A stretch of DNA of 64,000 nt, from contig NZ_JAVRHN010000011.1 of the NCBI RefSeq assembly GCF_031846645.1, positions 70,765-134,764 of the forward strand, in the 5' to 3' direction. The notes beneath the pieces are model-generated. The model worked only from the letters and a program-made list of their open reading frames with translations. It was not told the DNA's origin and did not search any database. The DNA is from Autumnicola psychrophila. Lineage in GTDB: Bacteria; Bacteroidota; Bacteroidia; Flavobacteriales; Flavobacteriaceae. Positions 40,457 through 48,115 of this stretch are shown here, piece by piece (within the stretch, counting starts at the first letter, position 1; each line of letters opens with the position of its first letter). The translations under genes were made by a program, and so were the position numbers.

Positions 40457-41667
40457 GCTGTAGAAGTCATTGCTTTTGCAGCGAGAAAGCCGCCCGTCCA
40501 CGCGTTCTGAAAGTTAAAACCTCCCGTCACAGCATCAATATTTAGTACTTCTCCCGCAAAAAACAGATTTTTTAGTACTTTACTTTCAAAAGTTTTAAAG
40601 TTCACCTCTTTAAGATCGATGCCACCGGCAGTTACAAACTCTTCTTTAAAAGTACTTTTTCCGTTGACTTTAAAAACAGCCTCGGTAAGTTGCTGTGCAA
40701 GATCAAGAAGTTGATCTTTATTAATATCTGCCCAAGTCACGGTAGGTTCTATTTTGGCGGCAATCACAAGATTTTGCCATAATCGCTTCGGAAGTTCAAA
40801 TTGGGCATTTTTAAGCACCTGCTGTTTTGCAAGTTCAAATTTTAACGCTTTCATTTTCTCCAGAATTTCTTCGGAAGAAAATCCGGGTAACCAGTTTACC
40901 TGAATCCTGAATGTATAATCCATATCATGAAGTTCCCGCGCTCCCCAGGCCGATAATCGTAAAATTGCGGGGCCGCTTAATCCCCAATGCGTTATCAAAA
41001 GCGGCCCTTCATCCTGAAGTTTTGCTCCCTGAACTTTAACTTCGGCATATGTGGAAATTCCCGGAAGGTCTGCAATCCGTTTATCTTTTATATTGAAGGT
41101 GAAAAGCGACGGAACCGCCGGGGATATGCTATGACCAAGCTTTTCGAGAAAATTCCAGATTTTGGGATTGCTTCCTGTGGCAATCAAAACTTTAGAGGCC
41201 GATAATGTGCTTTTTGGAGTGCTCACTTTCCAGTACGGGTTTTTCCAAACCAGGCTTTTTACAGATTCGTTTTTTAATATTTGCACTTTAAGCCTTTCAG
41301 CTTCTGATAAAAAGCAGTTGATTATGGTTTCTGAAGTATCTGAAACCGGAAACATCCTTCCGTCTTCTTCAATTTTAAGCTCTATTCCCCGTTCTTCGAA
41401 CCAGGCGATCGTATCTCCTGTCATAAACTGATGAAAAGGACCCCGAAGTTCCTTTTCTCCCCTCGGATAATTCTTTACAAGCTCCTTCGGAAGAAATTCG
41501 GCATGAGTAACGTTGCAGCGACCACCACCGGAAATCCGTACTTTAGAAAGTACTTCCTTCCCACGTTCTAAAATGGCAATTTTCGCCCCGGGATTCATTT
41601 CTGCAGCATTTATAGCCGCAAAAAAACCCGCGGCCCCTCCTCCTACTATTAAGATATCATACTGCAT
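40453..41667 (-). CDS. HI0933-family NAD(P)/FAD-dependent oxidoreductase
   Basis: A 404-aa flavoprotein starting MQYDILIVGGGAAGFFAAIN (ATG at 41667; an upstream TTG adds two residues). Other family motifs: KVRISGGGRCNVTHAEF, VLIATGSNPK, THWGLSGPAILRLSAWG, TAGGIDLKEV and the C-terminal GEVLNIDAVTGGFNFQNAW. This family (HI0933/YhiN, BaiN-like) is widespread and mostly uncharacterised; tRNA or redox roles have been proposed. It converges with tspO. AT-rich CAATTATCAATT repeats lie directly upstream (41671-41693). Confidence 0.9.
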   Translation of the reverse strand: MQYDILIVGGGAAGFFAAINAAEMNPGAKIAILERGKEVLSKVRISGGGRCNVTHAEFLPKELVKNYPRGEKELRGPFHQFMTGDTIAWFEERGIELKIEEDGRMFPVSDTSETIINCFLSEAERLKVQILKNESVKSLVWKNPYWKVSTPKSTLSASKVLIATGSNPKIWNFLEKLGHSISPAVPSLFTFNIKDKRIADLPGISTYAEVKVQGAKLQDEGPLLITHWGLSGPAILRLSAWGARELHDMDYTFRIQVNWLPGFSSEEILEKMKALKFELAKQQVLKNAQFELPKRLWQNLVIAAKIEPTVTWADINKDQLLDLAQQLTEAVFKVNGKSTFKEEFVTAGGIDLKEVNFKTFESKVLKNLFFAGEVLNIDAVTGGFNFQNAWTGGFLAAKAMTSTA

Positions 41668-41670
41668 ACT

Positions 41671-41693
41671 CAATTATCAATTATCAATTATCA
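41671..41693. repeat. AT-rich ATCAATT tandem repeat
   Basis: Three tandem copies of the AATTATC unit just upstream of the HI0933-family start codon. They resemble the flanks of the four-helix-bundle ORF at 38.4-38.8 kb. Confidence 0.55.
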
Positions 41694-41820
41694 AAATTTC
41701 CGGTGTTCGCAATAGGTTCAAAAATCATAATCAAAAAAGTTGTCCACATTCTCCCGAAATCTTTCCTCTCTCCTATTTTCTCTTTCACTTTTAAACTATC
41801 ACTTCACTCTTCACTTCAAC

Positions 41821-42507
41821 CTAAAACCTGTCAGGAAAGTCAGATATAATTCCGTCGACACCACATTGTTTCATTCTGGCAATAGCATCAGGCTCATTTA
41901 CGGTCCAGACAATTGCTTTAAAACCTGCATTTTTAGTCTGCTTTATATTATTTTGTGTCACAATTCCTATGGATGGATGAATGGCCAGTGCCTTCAGGTC
42001 TTTTCCTATTTTAATAGCTTCTGAAATATTTGCTTTGCTCAAAACACCTATTGGAATTTCTTCACTAAATTTTCGTGCTTTAAAAAGTTCATTTACCTGA
42101 AAACTCGAAATAATAAAGTCGGAATAATTCCAGTTCCTACTATCTATATAATCCTGAACAATTTTGCAGGTGGCTACTGCCGTATTTGAACCTTTTAATT
42201 CAATATTTATCGTACATTTTCCTTCAATCAAATCCAGGACTTCAGTAAGTAACGGAATCTTGTACCTTCCGGAAATCTCCAGTTTTTTCAACTCTTCCCA
42301 ACTTTTAGTGGCTATTTCACCACTGCCATTGGTAGTGCGGTCCAGCGTAAAATCATGAATCACTACGATTTCTCCTGAAGAACATTTGTGAACATCAATT
42401 TCTATCATGTCCATGCCAAAATCCAGCGCCAGCTGAATGCTTTCGAGAGTATTTTCAGCTAAAAGCCCTTTTGCGCCCCTATGTCCGATTTTTAATATTG
42501 AATCCAT
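41821..42507 (-). CDS. Glycerophosphodiester phosphodiesterase (cytoplasmic)
   Basis: A 228-aa TIM-barrel GDPD: KIGHRGAKGLLAENTLESI at the N-terminus (catalytic His and Arg-Gly), MDMIEIDVHKCSSGEIVVIHD with the metal-binding Glu-x-Asp and second His, INIELKG, and AIVWTVNEPDAIARM near the C-terminus. There is no signal peptide, so it acts in the cytoplasm on lipid-derived glycerophosphodiesters. It diverges from the SDR gene with 207 bases between starts. Confidence 0.92.
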   Translation of the reverse strand: MDSILKIGHRGAKGLLAENTLESIQLALDFGMDMIEIDVHKCSSGEIVVIHDFTLDRTTNGSGEIATKSWEELKKLEISGRYKIPLLTEVLDLIEGKCTINIELKGSNTAVATCKIVQDYIDSRNWNYSDFIISSFQVNELFKARKFSEEIPIGVLSKANISEAIKIGKDLKALAIHPSIGIVTQNNIKQTKNAGFKAIVWTVNEPDAIARMKQCGVDGIISDFPDRF

Positions 42508-42641
42508 TCCGCTAAGATATTAATTAGCTTCTGAAATTTCTGCTATCTGGGGTTGTTTAGAAAGACTTAGTACCGCTTAACATTTTTTTTGGTGCTACAC
42601 TTCTTAATTTTAGATTCCGGTTTTGGTAAAAGTTTAAGGGG

Positions 42642-42668
42642 AGGTCGAAAATTGGCAAATATCGACCT
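42642..42668. promoter_or_regulatory. Inverted repeat enclosing copy 5 of the 19-bp motif, upstream of the SDR gene
   Basis: Perfect 7-bp arms AGGTCGA (42642-42648) and TCGACCT (42662-42668) enclose the shared motif (42646-42664, CGAAAATTGGCAAATATCG). It lies 46 bases before the SDR start, a good position for an operator or a leader stem. Confidence 0.5.
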
Positions 42669-42714
42669 GCTCTTTAAGAAGGCACATGCAACAATTCAGA
42701 ATAAAAATAAAGAT

Positions 42715-43563
42715 ATGACACAATCGAAAAATTTTCCGGAACAGGATCAATCCCAGCCGGGAGAACAGCATAAAATGAATCCTGAACCAAAAATTATAAG
42801 GGATAATTACAAAGGCAGCGAAAAACTTAAAGGAAAAACAGCCTTTATTACTGGTGGTGACAGCGGAATTGGACGCAGTGTTGCCGTACATTTTGCCCGG
42901 GAAGGTGCTGATGTTGCCATTGTTTACCTCGCAGAAGATGAAGATGCGCTAGAGACTAAAAAGATGGTGGAAGATGAGGGACAAAAATGTTTAATTATTG
43001 AAGGTGATCTTAAAGATGAATCCTTCTGTAAAGAAGCATTACAGAAGTGTGTTTCAGAATTTAGTAACCTAAATATTCTGGTGAATAATGCCGCGGTACA
43101 ATTTCCGAAAAGTAACATAGAAGATGTTTCTACAGAGCAGATGAAGGAAACTTTTGAAACGAATATCTATCCTTACTTTTTTATTGCAAAAGAAGCGGTT
43201 AAACATCTTAAAGAAAACGACTGCATCATCAACACCACCTCTGTAACTTCCTATCGCGGGAGCAGTCACCTGCTGGACTATTCCAGCACCAAAGGTGCAA
43301 TCACCACTTTCACCAGGTCCCTTTCAAAAATGCTGGTAGACAAAAAAATAAGAGTAAATGCCGTTGCGCCAGGACCTATCTGGACTCCGCTAATTCCCTC
43401 AACATTCGACGATGTGAAAGACTTCGGAAAAAAGGTGCCGATGGGCAGGGCCGGCCAACCTTCAGAAGTTGCGCCGGCTTATGTGTTTCTGGCTTCAGAA
43501 GACAGCAGCTACATGACGGGACAGGTGATTCACATTAATGGAGGTGAGCAAATTGGAGGATAA
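42715..43563 (+). CDS. SDR-family oxidoreductase (YghA/stress dehydrogenase type)
   Basis: A 282-aa short-chain dehydrogenase. I take the ATG at 42715 (MTQSKNFPEQDQSQPGEQHK), the start typical of this subfamily with its hydrophilic Pro/Gln tail; the longer frame reads through the operator-like repeat. Cofactor loop TGGDSGIGRSVA, NNAAV, and the Ser-Tyr-Lys site in TTSVTSYRGSSHLLDYSSTKGA are intact. The family includes general-stress dehydrogenases; the substrate is unknown. DUF421 and SemiSWEET genes follow on the same strand. Confidence 0.92.
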   Translation: MTQSKNFPEQDQSQPGEQHKMNPEPKIIRDNYKGSEKLKGKTAFITGGDSGIGRSVAVHFAREGADVAIVYLAEDEDALETKKMVEDEGQKCLIIEGDLKDESFCKEALQKCVSEFSNLNILVNNAAVQFPKSNIEDVSTEQMKETFETNIYPYFFIAKEAVKHLKENDCIINTTSVTSYRGSSHLLDYSSTKGAITTFTRSLSKMLVDKKIRVNAVAPGPIWTPLIPSTFDDVKDFGKKVPMGRAGQPSEVAPAYVFLASEDSSYMTGQVIHINGGEQIGG

Positions 43564-43599
43564 TTTTTCTTTGTTGTACCTTGATAAAAATTTAATCGA

Positions 43600-44124
43600 A
43601 TGGAAAAATGGTTTGGCAGCTCCTGGGAAGCACTGGCAGCAATTTGTTTAACGGGGATTGGCATTTATGTGGCTGTAATTCTATTCACGCGCATAGTCGG
43701 AAAACGGAGTTTTTCAAAAATGTCCAGTTTCGATTTTGCCATGACTGTAGCTGTGGGCTCCATCATCGCTTCAACACTTTTAAGTTCCTCTGTTGCCTTA
43801 ATTGAGGGCATTGTAGGCCTGGCTGCTATTTACGCTTTACAGATTAGCGTCGCCTACCTACGGAGGTTTAAAATTGTAAGTGATCATGTGGATAACTCGC
43901 CCTTGCTACTAATGGACGGAAATGAAATACTTCAGGAAAACCTGAAAAAAGCCCGTGTTACCGAGGGGGATTTACGTTCAAAACTGAGAGAAGCAAATGT
44001 GCTGAATTTATCACAGGTGCGGGCAGTAATTTTCGAAACCACCGGCGATATTTCAGTATTGCACAGTGAGGACGAAAGTGAATTTTTTGAAGATTGGCTT
44101 ATTAAGGACGTAAAGCGAAAGTAG
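43600..44124 (+). CDS. DUF421 (YetF-like) membrane protein
   Basis: A 174-aa protein with an N-terminal membrane part of three helices (about residues 12-30, 45-62, 66-85) containing TRIVGKRSFSKMSSFDFAMT. A small soluble domain follows, with GNEILQENLKKARVTEGDL and the family-typical VRAVIFETTGDISVLHS. DUF421/YetF proteins are widespread with unknown function. It lies 36 bases after the SDR gene, and the SemiSWEET gene begins 1 base after its stop. Confidence 0.88.
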   Translation: MEKWFGSSWEALAAICLTGIGIYVAVILFTRIVGKRSFSKMSSFDFAMTVAVGSIIASTLLSSSVALIEGIVGLAAIYALQISVAYLRRFKIVSDHVDNSPLLLMDGNEILQENLKKARVTEGDLRSKLREANVLNLSQVRAVIFETTGDISVLHSEDESEFFEDWLIKDVKRK

Positions 44125-44125
44125 T

Positions 44126-44389
44126 TTGGAGTGGACAGATGTTTTAGGAATAGTAGCAGGGATTTGCACCACGGCTTCTGTGGTTCCGCAGATACGTAAG
44201 GCGTGGAAAACAAAAGAAGTTGATGATGTTTCTCCGGGAATGTTCGCCACTTTGATGCTTGGCGTTGGTCTTTGGGTAATTTACGGAATCACTCAAAATG
44301 ATTTGCCGATAATTATAACTAACGGCGCCTCGCTTGCTTTAAATTCTTTTATGCTTTACCTGATGATACATTACAGGAAAAAGAAATAA
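44126..44389 (+). CDS. SemiSWEET-type sugar transporter (PQ-loop/MtN3)
   Basis: An 87-aa protein with three membrane helices. The first helix contains IVAGICTTASVVPQIRKAWKT, the Pro-Gln motif of SemiSWEETs; the third ends LALNSFMLYLMIHYRKKK. SemiSWEETs act as homodimers to move sugars. The only in-frame start that keeps helix 1 is a TTG (codon 1 of MEWTDVLG), 1 base after the DUF421 stop, so translation is probably coupled. The transported sugar is unknown. Confidence 0.88.
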   Translation: MEWTDVLGIVAGICTTASVVPQIRKAWKTKEVDDVSPGMFATLMLGVGLWVIYGITQNDLPIIITNGASLALNSFMLYLMIHYRKKK

Positions 44390-44597
44390 TTACCCGCTAA
44401 TCAAAATCAAAGCTGTTATACTCTATTGAAATATGCAAAAACAGCGTTTCCTCTCGCGAGAAAGTAACGGTAATGATCAAAATATTAACGCCAAAGCTTT
44501 GTGCGAGTTAATCTTCCATAAATAAGCATTAAGAAAATCTTAAAGAACTTCCCGATCTTCTGCCTAACATTTAAATTTAGCAAAAAGCATAAATAAA

Positions 44598-45299
44598 ATG
44601 TTGACTAAAGAAAAGAAAACCGAAAAAATAGCGTCTTTTTCTAATGAATCCGAAAAACAATTAGAAATTGACTTTAAAAATTTTATAATAACAGAAGATC
44701 ATCCCTGTGTTATGGCACAGACCGTTTTTAGTATGGATCATGTAGATTTCCATTCCTATAAACATTTTGGTTCGAAAATAGCGGCAGAGGAGATCCTAAG
44801 TGATTTGAAGGACTACATTGCCCAATATGACTTTGAATCTAAAGACTTCTTTACTTTTATTGCAGCTTTTGAAGACAACAGGTCCTTTACTGAAGAAGAG
44901 TTTGAAGATCTTCTCTGGAAACAGCTCGATTTTCTTCATGAAGTAGATGATGTGGAATGGGATAAAAATGTAAGCGATGATCCTCAAAATAGTAACTTCA
45001 GTTTTAGTATTGGCGGAAGAGCATTTTACATCGTCGGGCTCCACCCTAATAGTTCCAGGAAAGCAAGGCAAAGTCCATATCCCGCAATAGCTTTCAATCT
45101 ACACTGGCAATTTGAGAAACTCCGGGAAATGGGAACTTATCACACTGTTCGAAATAAGATCAGGGAACGAGATAGCGAGTTACAGGGAAGTATTAATCCA
45201 ATGCTTCGGGACTTTGGGGAAAGGAGCGAAGCAAGACAATATAGTGGGAGAAAGGTTGGAGAAGAGTGGAAATGTCCTTTTCTTAACAGCAAAAAGTAA
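44598..45299 (+). CDS. YqcI/YcgG (GntA-like) haem-dependent oxygenase-family protein
   Basis: A 233-aa member of the YqcI/YcgG family, whose characterised member GntA N-hydroxylates a guanidino group in guanitoxin synthesis. Family segments: ITEDHPCVMAQTVFSMDHVD (Cys37), FIAAFEDNRSFTEEEFE, FSIGGRAFYIVGLHPNSSRKAR and the closing ARQYSGRKVGEEWKCPF. The haem ligand cannot be named with certainty by eye. The PaiB-like gene starts 1 base after its stop. Substrate here is unknown; a guanidine compound is suggested by family and by a DUF1989 gene 2.2 kb downstream. Confidence 0.88.
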   Translation: MLTKEKKTEKIASFSNESEKQLEIDFKNFIITEDHPCVMAQTVFSMDHVDFHSYKHFGSKIAAEEILSDLKDYIAQYDFESKDFFTFIAAFEDNRSFTEEEFEDLLWKQLDFLHEVDDVEWDKNVSDDPQNSNFSFSIGGRAFYIVGLHPNSSRKARQSPYPAIAFNLHWQFEKLREMGTYHTVRNKIRERDSELQGSINPMLRDFGERSEARQYSGRKVGEEWKCPFLNSKK

Positions 45300-45300
45300 T

Positions 45301-45921
45301 ATGTACCAGCGGGATAAATACAAAAAGCGCGATAAGAAATATATTTATGATTTTATAAAGAATCATCCGTTTGCAACTTTTGTGTTAAATGGAGAGCGGA
45401 TACTCGCTACCCATATCCCGGTGCTTACGAAAGGCAATGCCGAAAATTTTACGCTTTTTGCACATATCGCTTATAATAATGAGCAGTACCAATATCTAAA
45501 GGACGGAATAGAAGCTCTGTTAATATTTCAGGGAGCGCACGATTACGTTTCTTCTTCCTGGTATAAAGAAAAAGATATAAGCACCTGGGACTATTCTGCC
45601 GTGCACGTTAATGTAAAACTAAAACTTCAGACGCGGGAAGAACTGGAACAATCTCTTGAAGAACTGGTTGCACATTTTGAACAGGACCAGGAAAACCCCA
45701 TTTATTACAAAGATCTTCCGAAGGAAATGCTTCAGGATCATTTGCCGCTAATCACGGGTTTTTGGTGTGAGCCCGTCAAAATTGAAGCTATTGCAAAACT
45801 ACACCAGGGTTTTGAACAGGACGACCTGAAATCAGTTTGCCGCCTCCTGCAGGAAAAAAATAACCCTATGAGCAATCAGCTAAAAGAGGATATTGAGAAA
45901 GAAAACAGGAGCAATAGATAA
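45301..45921 (+). CDS. FMN-binding PaiB-like protein
   Basis: A 206-aa split-barrel flavin-binding protein, ATG at 45301 (MYQRDKYKKRDKKYIYDFIK). Motifs: HPFATFVLNGERILATHIPVL, LFAHIAYNNEQ, LLIFQGAHDYVSSSWY and TWDYSAVHVNVKLKL, then GFWCEPVKIEAIAKLHQ. The family is named from Bacillus PaiB (a negative regulator of sporulation genes), but most members are probably flavin-dependent enzymes. It is coupled to the GntA-like gene (1-base gap) and could provide reduced flavin or act on the same metabolite. Confidence 0.9.
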   Translation: MYQRDKYKKRDKKYIYDFIKNHPFATFVLNGERILATHIPVLTKGNAENFTLFAHIAYNNEQYQYLKDGIEALLIFQGAHDYVSSSWYKEKDISTWDYSAVHVNVKLKLQTREELEQSLEELVAHFEQDQENPIYYKDLPKEMLQDHLPLITGFWCEPVKIEAIAKLHQGFEQDDLKSVCRLLQEKNNPMSNQLKEDIEKENRSNR

Positions 45922-45929
45922 GAGAAACC

Positions 45930-46541
45930 ATGGCAGAAAAAGAACTTCTAGAAAAATATCATGAGAAGCGGAATTTTGACATTTCTTCAGAACCCTTCGG
46001 AAATGAAAGTTCTGAAGAAGGTGAAAAAAAGCCAATTTTCGTCATTCAGAAGCATGATGCTACAAGTTTGCACTATGATTTCCGGTTGCTTGTGAGCGGA
46101 GTTCTGAAAAGTTGGGCTGTACCTAAAGGCCCTTCAACCAATCCTGAAGAGAAAAGACTCGCCATAAGGACTGAAGATCATCCGCTCGAATATGCCGATT
46201 TTGAAGGTATTATTCCTGAAAATCAATACGGCGGCGGCACCGTAATGGTCTGGGACGCCGGAACCTACAAAAATGAGAAAAAAGATAAAGAGGGAAATTT
46301 CATTACCATGGAAGAGCAGCTGAAGAAAGGTCGCTCTACATTTATACTCGAAGGGAAGAAAATTAGAGGAGCTTATTCCCTTATCCGCATCAAAAAAGGT
46401 AAAGATGAAAACTGGTTACTGAAGAAAGTTGATGACGATCAAGCCGATGCCCGTAGAAATCCTACAAGTACAGAGAACAATTCGGTTCTAACCGGGAGAA
46501 GCATGGACGATATCAGGAAAGATTCTGAAAAAAATGGCTGA
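45930..46541 (+). CDS. LigD-type 3'-phosphoesterase domain protein
   Basis: A 203-aa stand-alone PE domain: IQKHDATSLHYDFRLLVSG with the catalytic His and metal ligands, SWAVPKGPSTNPEEKRLAI, EDHPLEYADFEGIIPENQYG and GTVMVWDAGTY. It trims 3'-phosphates and ribonucleotides at DNA ends. In many bacteria this is one domain of the trifunctional LigD; here it is a separate gene that overlaps the start of the polymerase-domain gene by 8 bases. No ligase domain or Ku is in the window. Confidence 0.92.
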   Translation: MAEKELLEKYHEKRNFDISSEPFGNESSEEGEKKPIFVIQKHDATSLHYDFRLLVSGVLKSWAVPKGPSTNPEEKRLAIRTEDHPLEYADFEGIIPENQYGGGTVMVWDAGTYKNEKKDKEGNFITMEEQLKKGRSTFILEGKKIRGAYSLIRIKKGKDENWLLKKVDDDQADARRNPTSTENNSVLTGRSMDDIRKDSEKNG

Positions 46542-47448
46542 AGAAACGTACAAAGGAGAGCACGAGTTTAGTATTAGCAGCCGGGACAAAATATATTTCC
46601 CTGAAGGCGGATATACTAAAGGTGAACTTTTAGATTACTACGAGAAAATTTCTGAAGTTATGTTACCTCATTTAGAGGATCGGCCAATCACGATGTTAAG
46701 GTTTCCCAACGGAATTGAGGATAAAAAGTTTTTTCAAAAAGATGCACCAGATTATTTTCCGGATTGGATAGAAACTATAGAAATCGAAAAGCAGGAAGGC
46801 GGCACTACCAACTATGTGATCTGTAACAACACCGCAACTTTGGTTTATCTGGCAAACCAGGCGTGTATTACTCCGCACATCTGGTTGAGCAAAAAAGACA
46901 AACCAGAATATCCCGACAGGATGATCTTTGACCTTGATCCTTCCCGGGATGACTTTTCAGAAGTAAAAACTGCGGCAAAAAGATTAAGAAAACTGCTTGA
47001 GAAGCAGTTGAAACTTCCGGTTTTTCTAATGACCACCGGCTCCCGCGGATTGCATCTTGTTGTTCCTCTGAAGTCTAAAGAAAATTTTGAGGATGTAAGA
47101 AACTTTGCGCAGGAAATTGCGGAGTACCTGGAAAATGAATTTCCTGAAGATTATACTACTGCAACAAGAAAGGACAAACGTGAAAACAAATTGTACCTGG
47201 AAGTTGCGAGAAACGGATTTGGCCAAACAACCGTTGCGCCCTATGCTGTACGGTCAATTTCCGGTGCTCCCATTGCAACTCCTATAGACTGGGATGAACT
47301 TAATACTTTAGATTCGGCTCAAAAATACAATCTCAACAACATATTTAGAAGACTGGCCAGAAAAGAAGATCCATGGTCGAAAATTGCCAAAAAAGCTACT
47401 ACACTTAAATCTGCTAAGAAAACCTTCAGTGAACTACTGGAAAACTAA
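46534..47448 (+). CDS. LigD-type polymerase/primase domain protein
   Basis: A 304-aa archaeo-eukaryotic primase-fold polymerase: KIYFPEGGYTKGELLDYYE, RPITMLRFPNGIEDKKFFQK, MIFDLDPSRDDF (catalytic Asp-x-Asp), MTTGSRGLHLVVPL and RSISGAPIATPIDWDEL. It fills gaps and adds ribonucleotides at breaks during end joining. Its ATG lies inside the phosphoesterase gene, so the two proteins are translationally coupled and probably act together. The absence of the ligase domain in the same gene is notable. Confidence 0.93.
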   Translation: MAEETYKGEHEFSISSRDKIYFPEGGYTKGELLDYYEKISEVMLPHLEDRPITMLRFPNGIEDKKFFQKDAPDYFPDWIETIEIEKQEGGTTNYVICNNTATLVYLANQACITPHIWLSKKDKPEYPDRMIFDLDPSRDDFSEVKTAAKRLRKLLEKQLKLPVFLMTTGSRGLHLVVPLKSKENFEDVRNFAQEIAEYLENEFPEDYTTATRKDKRENKLYLEVARNGFGQTTVAPYAVRSISGAPIATPIDWDELNTLDSAQKYNLNNIFRRLARKEDPWSKIAKKATTLKSAKKTFSELLEN

Positions 47449-47461
47449 AAATAAAATAAGA

Positions 47462-48043
47462 ATGACTAAGATTATTGAGAAACAAACCGGAGCAGCCTTC
47501 AAAATAAAAAAAGGACAGCGGCTTAAAGTTACAGATCCCGAAGGCCAACAGGTAAGCGACATGGTACTATTTAACGCTGAAGATAAGCGTGAAAAGATTT
47601 CCAGTGGAAAAACCCTTGATTTTGAAGAAAGCATCCTTATTTCCCGCGGAAATTTTCTCTGGAGTAACCGAAGTCGGAAAATGATGAAGATCCTGGAGGA
47701 TACCAATGGTAGAAATGACTTTCTACTAGCCCCCTGCAGCCCGGAAACTTTTAAGATCATGTATAATAATCCTGATTATCATCCCAGCTGCTTCGAAAAC
47801 CTCTACACCAACCTCAAGAAATTTGATATTGCGCCAGACGATATCCCTACTGCTTTTAATATTTTCATGAACGTGCAATTTGATGAAAAAGGTAAACTTA
47901 GTGTAGATCCTCCTTTGAGCAAAGCAGGGGATTTTGTATTATTTGAAGCGCAGATGGACCTTATTGTAGCTCTTACTGCCTGTTCTGCAGAAGACAGCAA
48001 TAACGGAAGCTTTAAACCTATACATTACGAGGTAACCGACTAA
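47462..48043 (+). CDS. DUF1989 (urea-carboxylase-associated / carboxyguanidine-deiminase-like) protein
   Basis: A 193-aa protein, ATG at 47462 (MTKIIEKQTG). Family motifs: DPEGQQVSDMVLFNAEDKRE, the central LAPCSPETFK with a conserved Cys, NYHPSC-like PDYHPSCFENL, IPTAFNIFMNVQF and the closing DLIVALTACSAEDSNN. Two DUF1989 proteins, CgdA and CgdB, are known subunits of carboxyguanidine deiminase; a single-gene form such as this may act on another guanidine or urea-like substrate. It lies 13 bases after the polymerase gene, in the same direction as the GntA-like gene. Confidence 0.87.
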   Translation: MTKIIEKQTGAAFKIKKGQRLKVTDPEGQQVSDMVLFNAEDKREKISSGKTLDFEESILISRGNFLWSNRSRKMMKILEDTNGRNDFLLAPCSPETFKIMYNNPDYHPSCFENLYTNLKKFDIAPDDIPTAFNIFMNVQFDEKGKLSVDPPLSKAGDFVLFEAQMDLIVALTACSAEDSNNGSFKPIHYEVTD

Positions 48044-48115
48044 TTTTTATTATACAAGTCGATAGGCAATTTTCAATGCCCTCCTTAAAGTGGTGCTTTG
48101 GAAAATTTGCAGCTC

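Noticed and set aside
41574..41588. AATGGCAATTTTCGC match to the 19-bp motif
   Set aside because: It is inside the HI0933-family coding sequence and encodes a conserved AKIAILERG segment, so it is not counted as a motif copy.
44452..44461. TCTCGCGAGA 10-bp palindrome between SemiSWEET and the GntA-like gene
   Set aside because: Too short and isolated to call; no repeat or spacing supports it as an operator.
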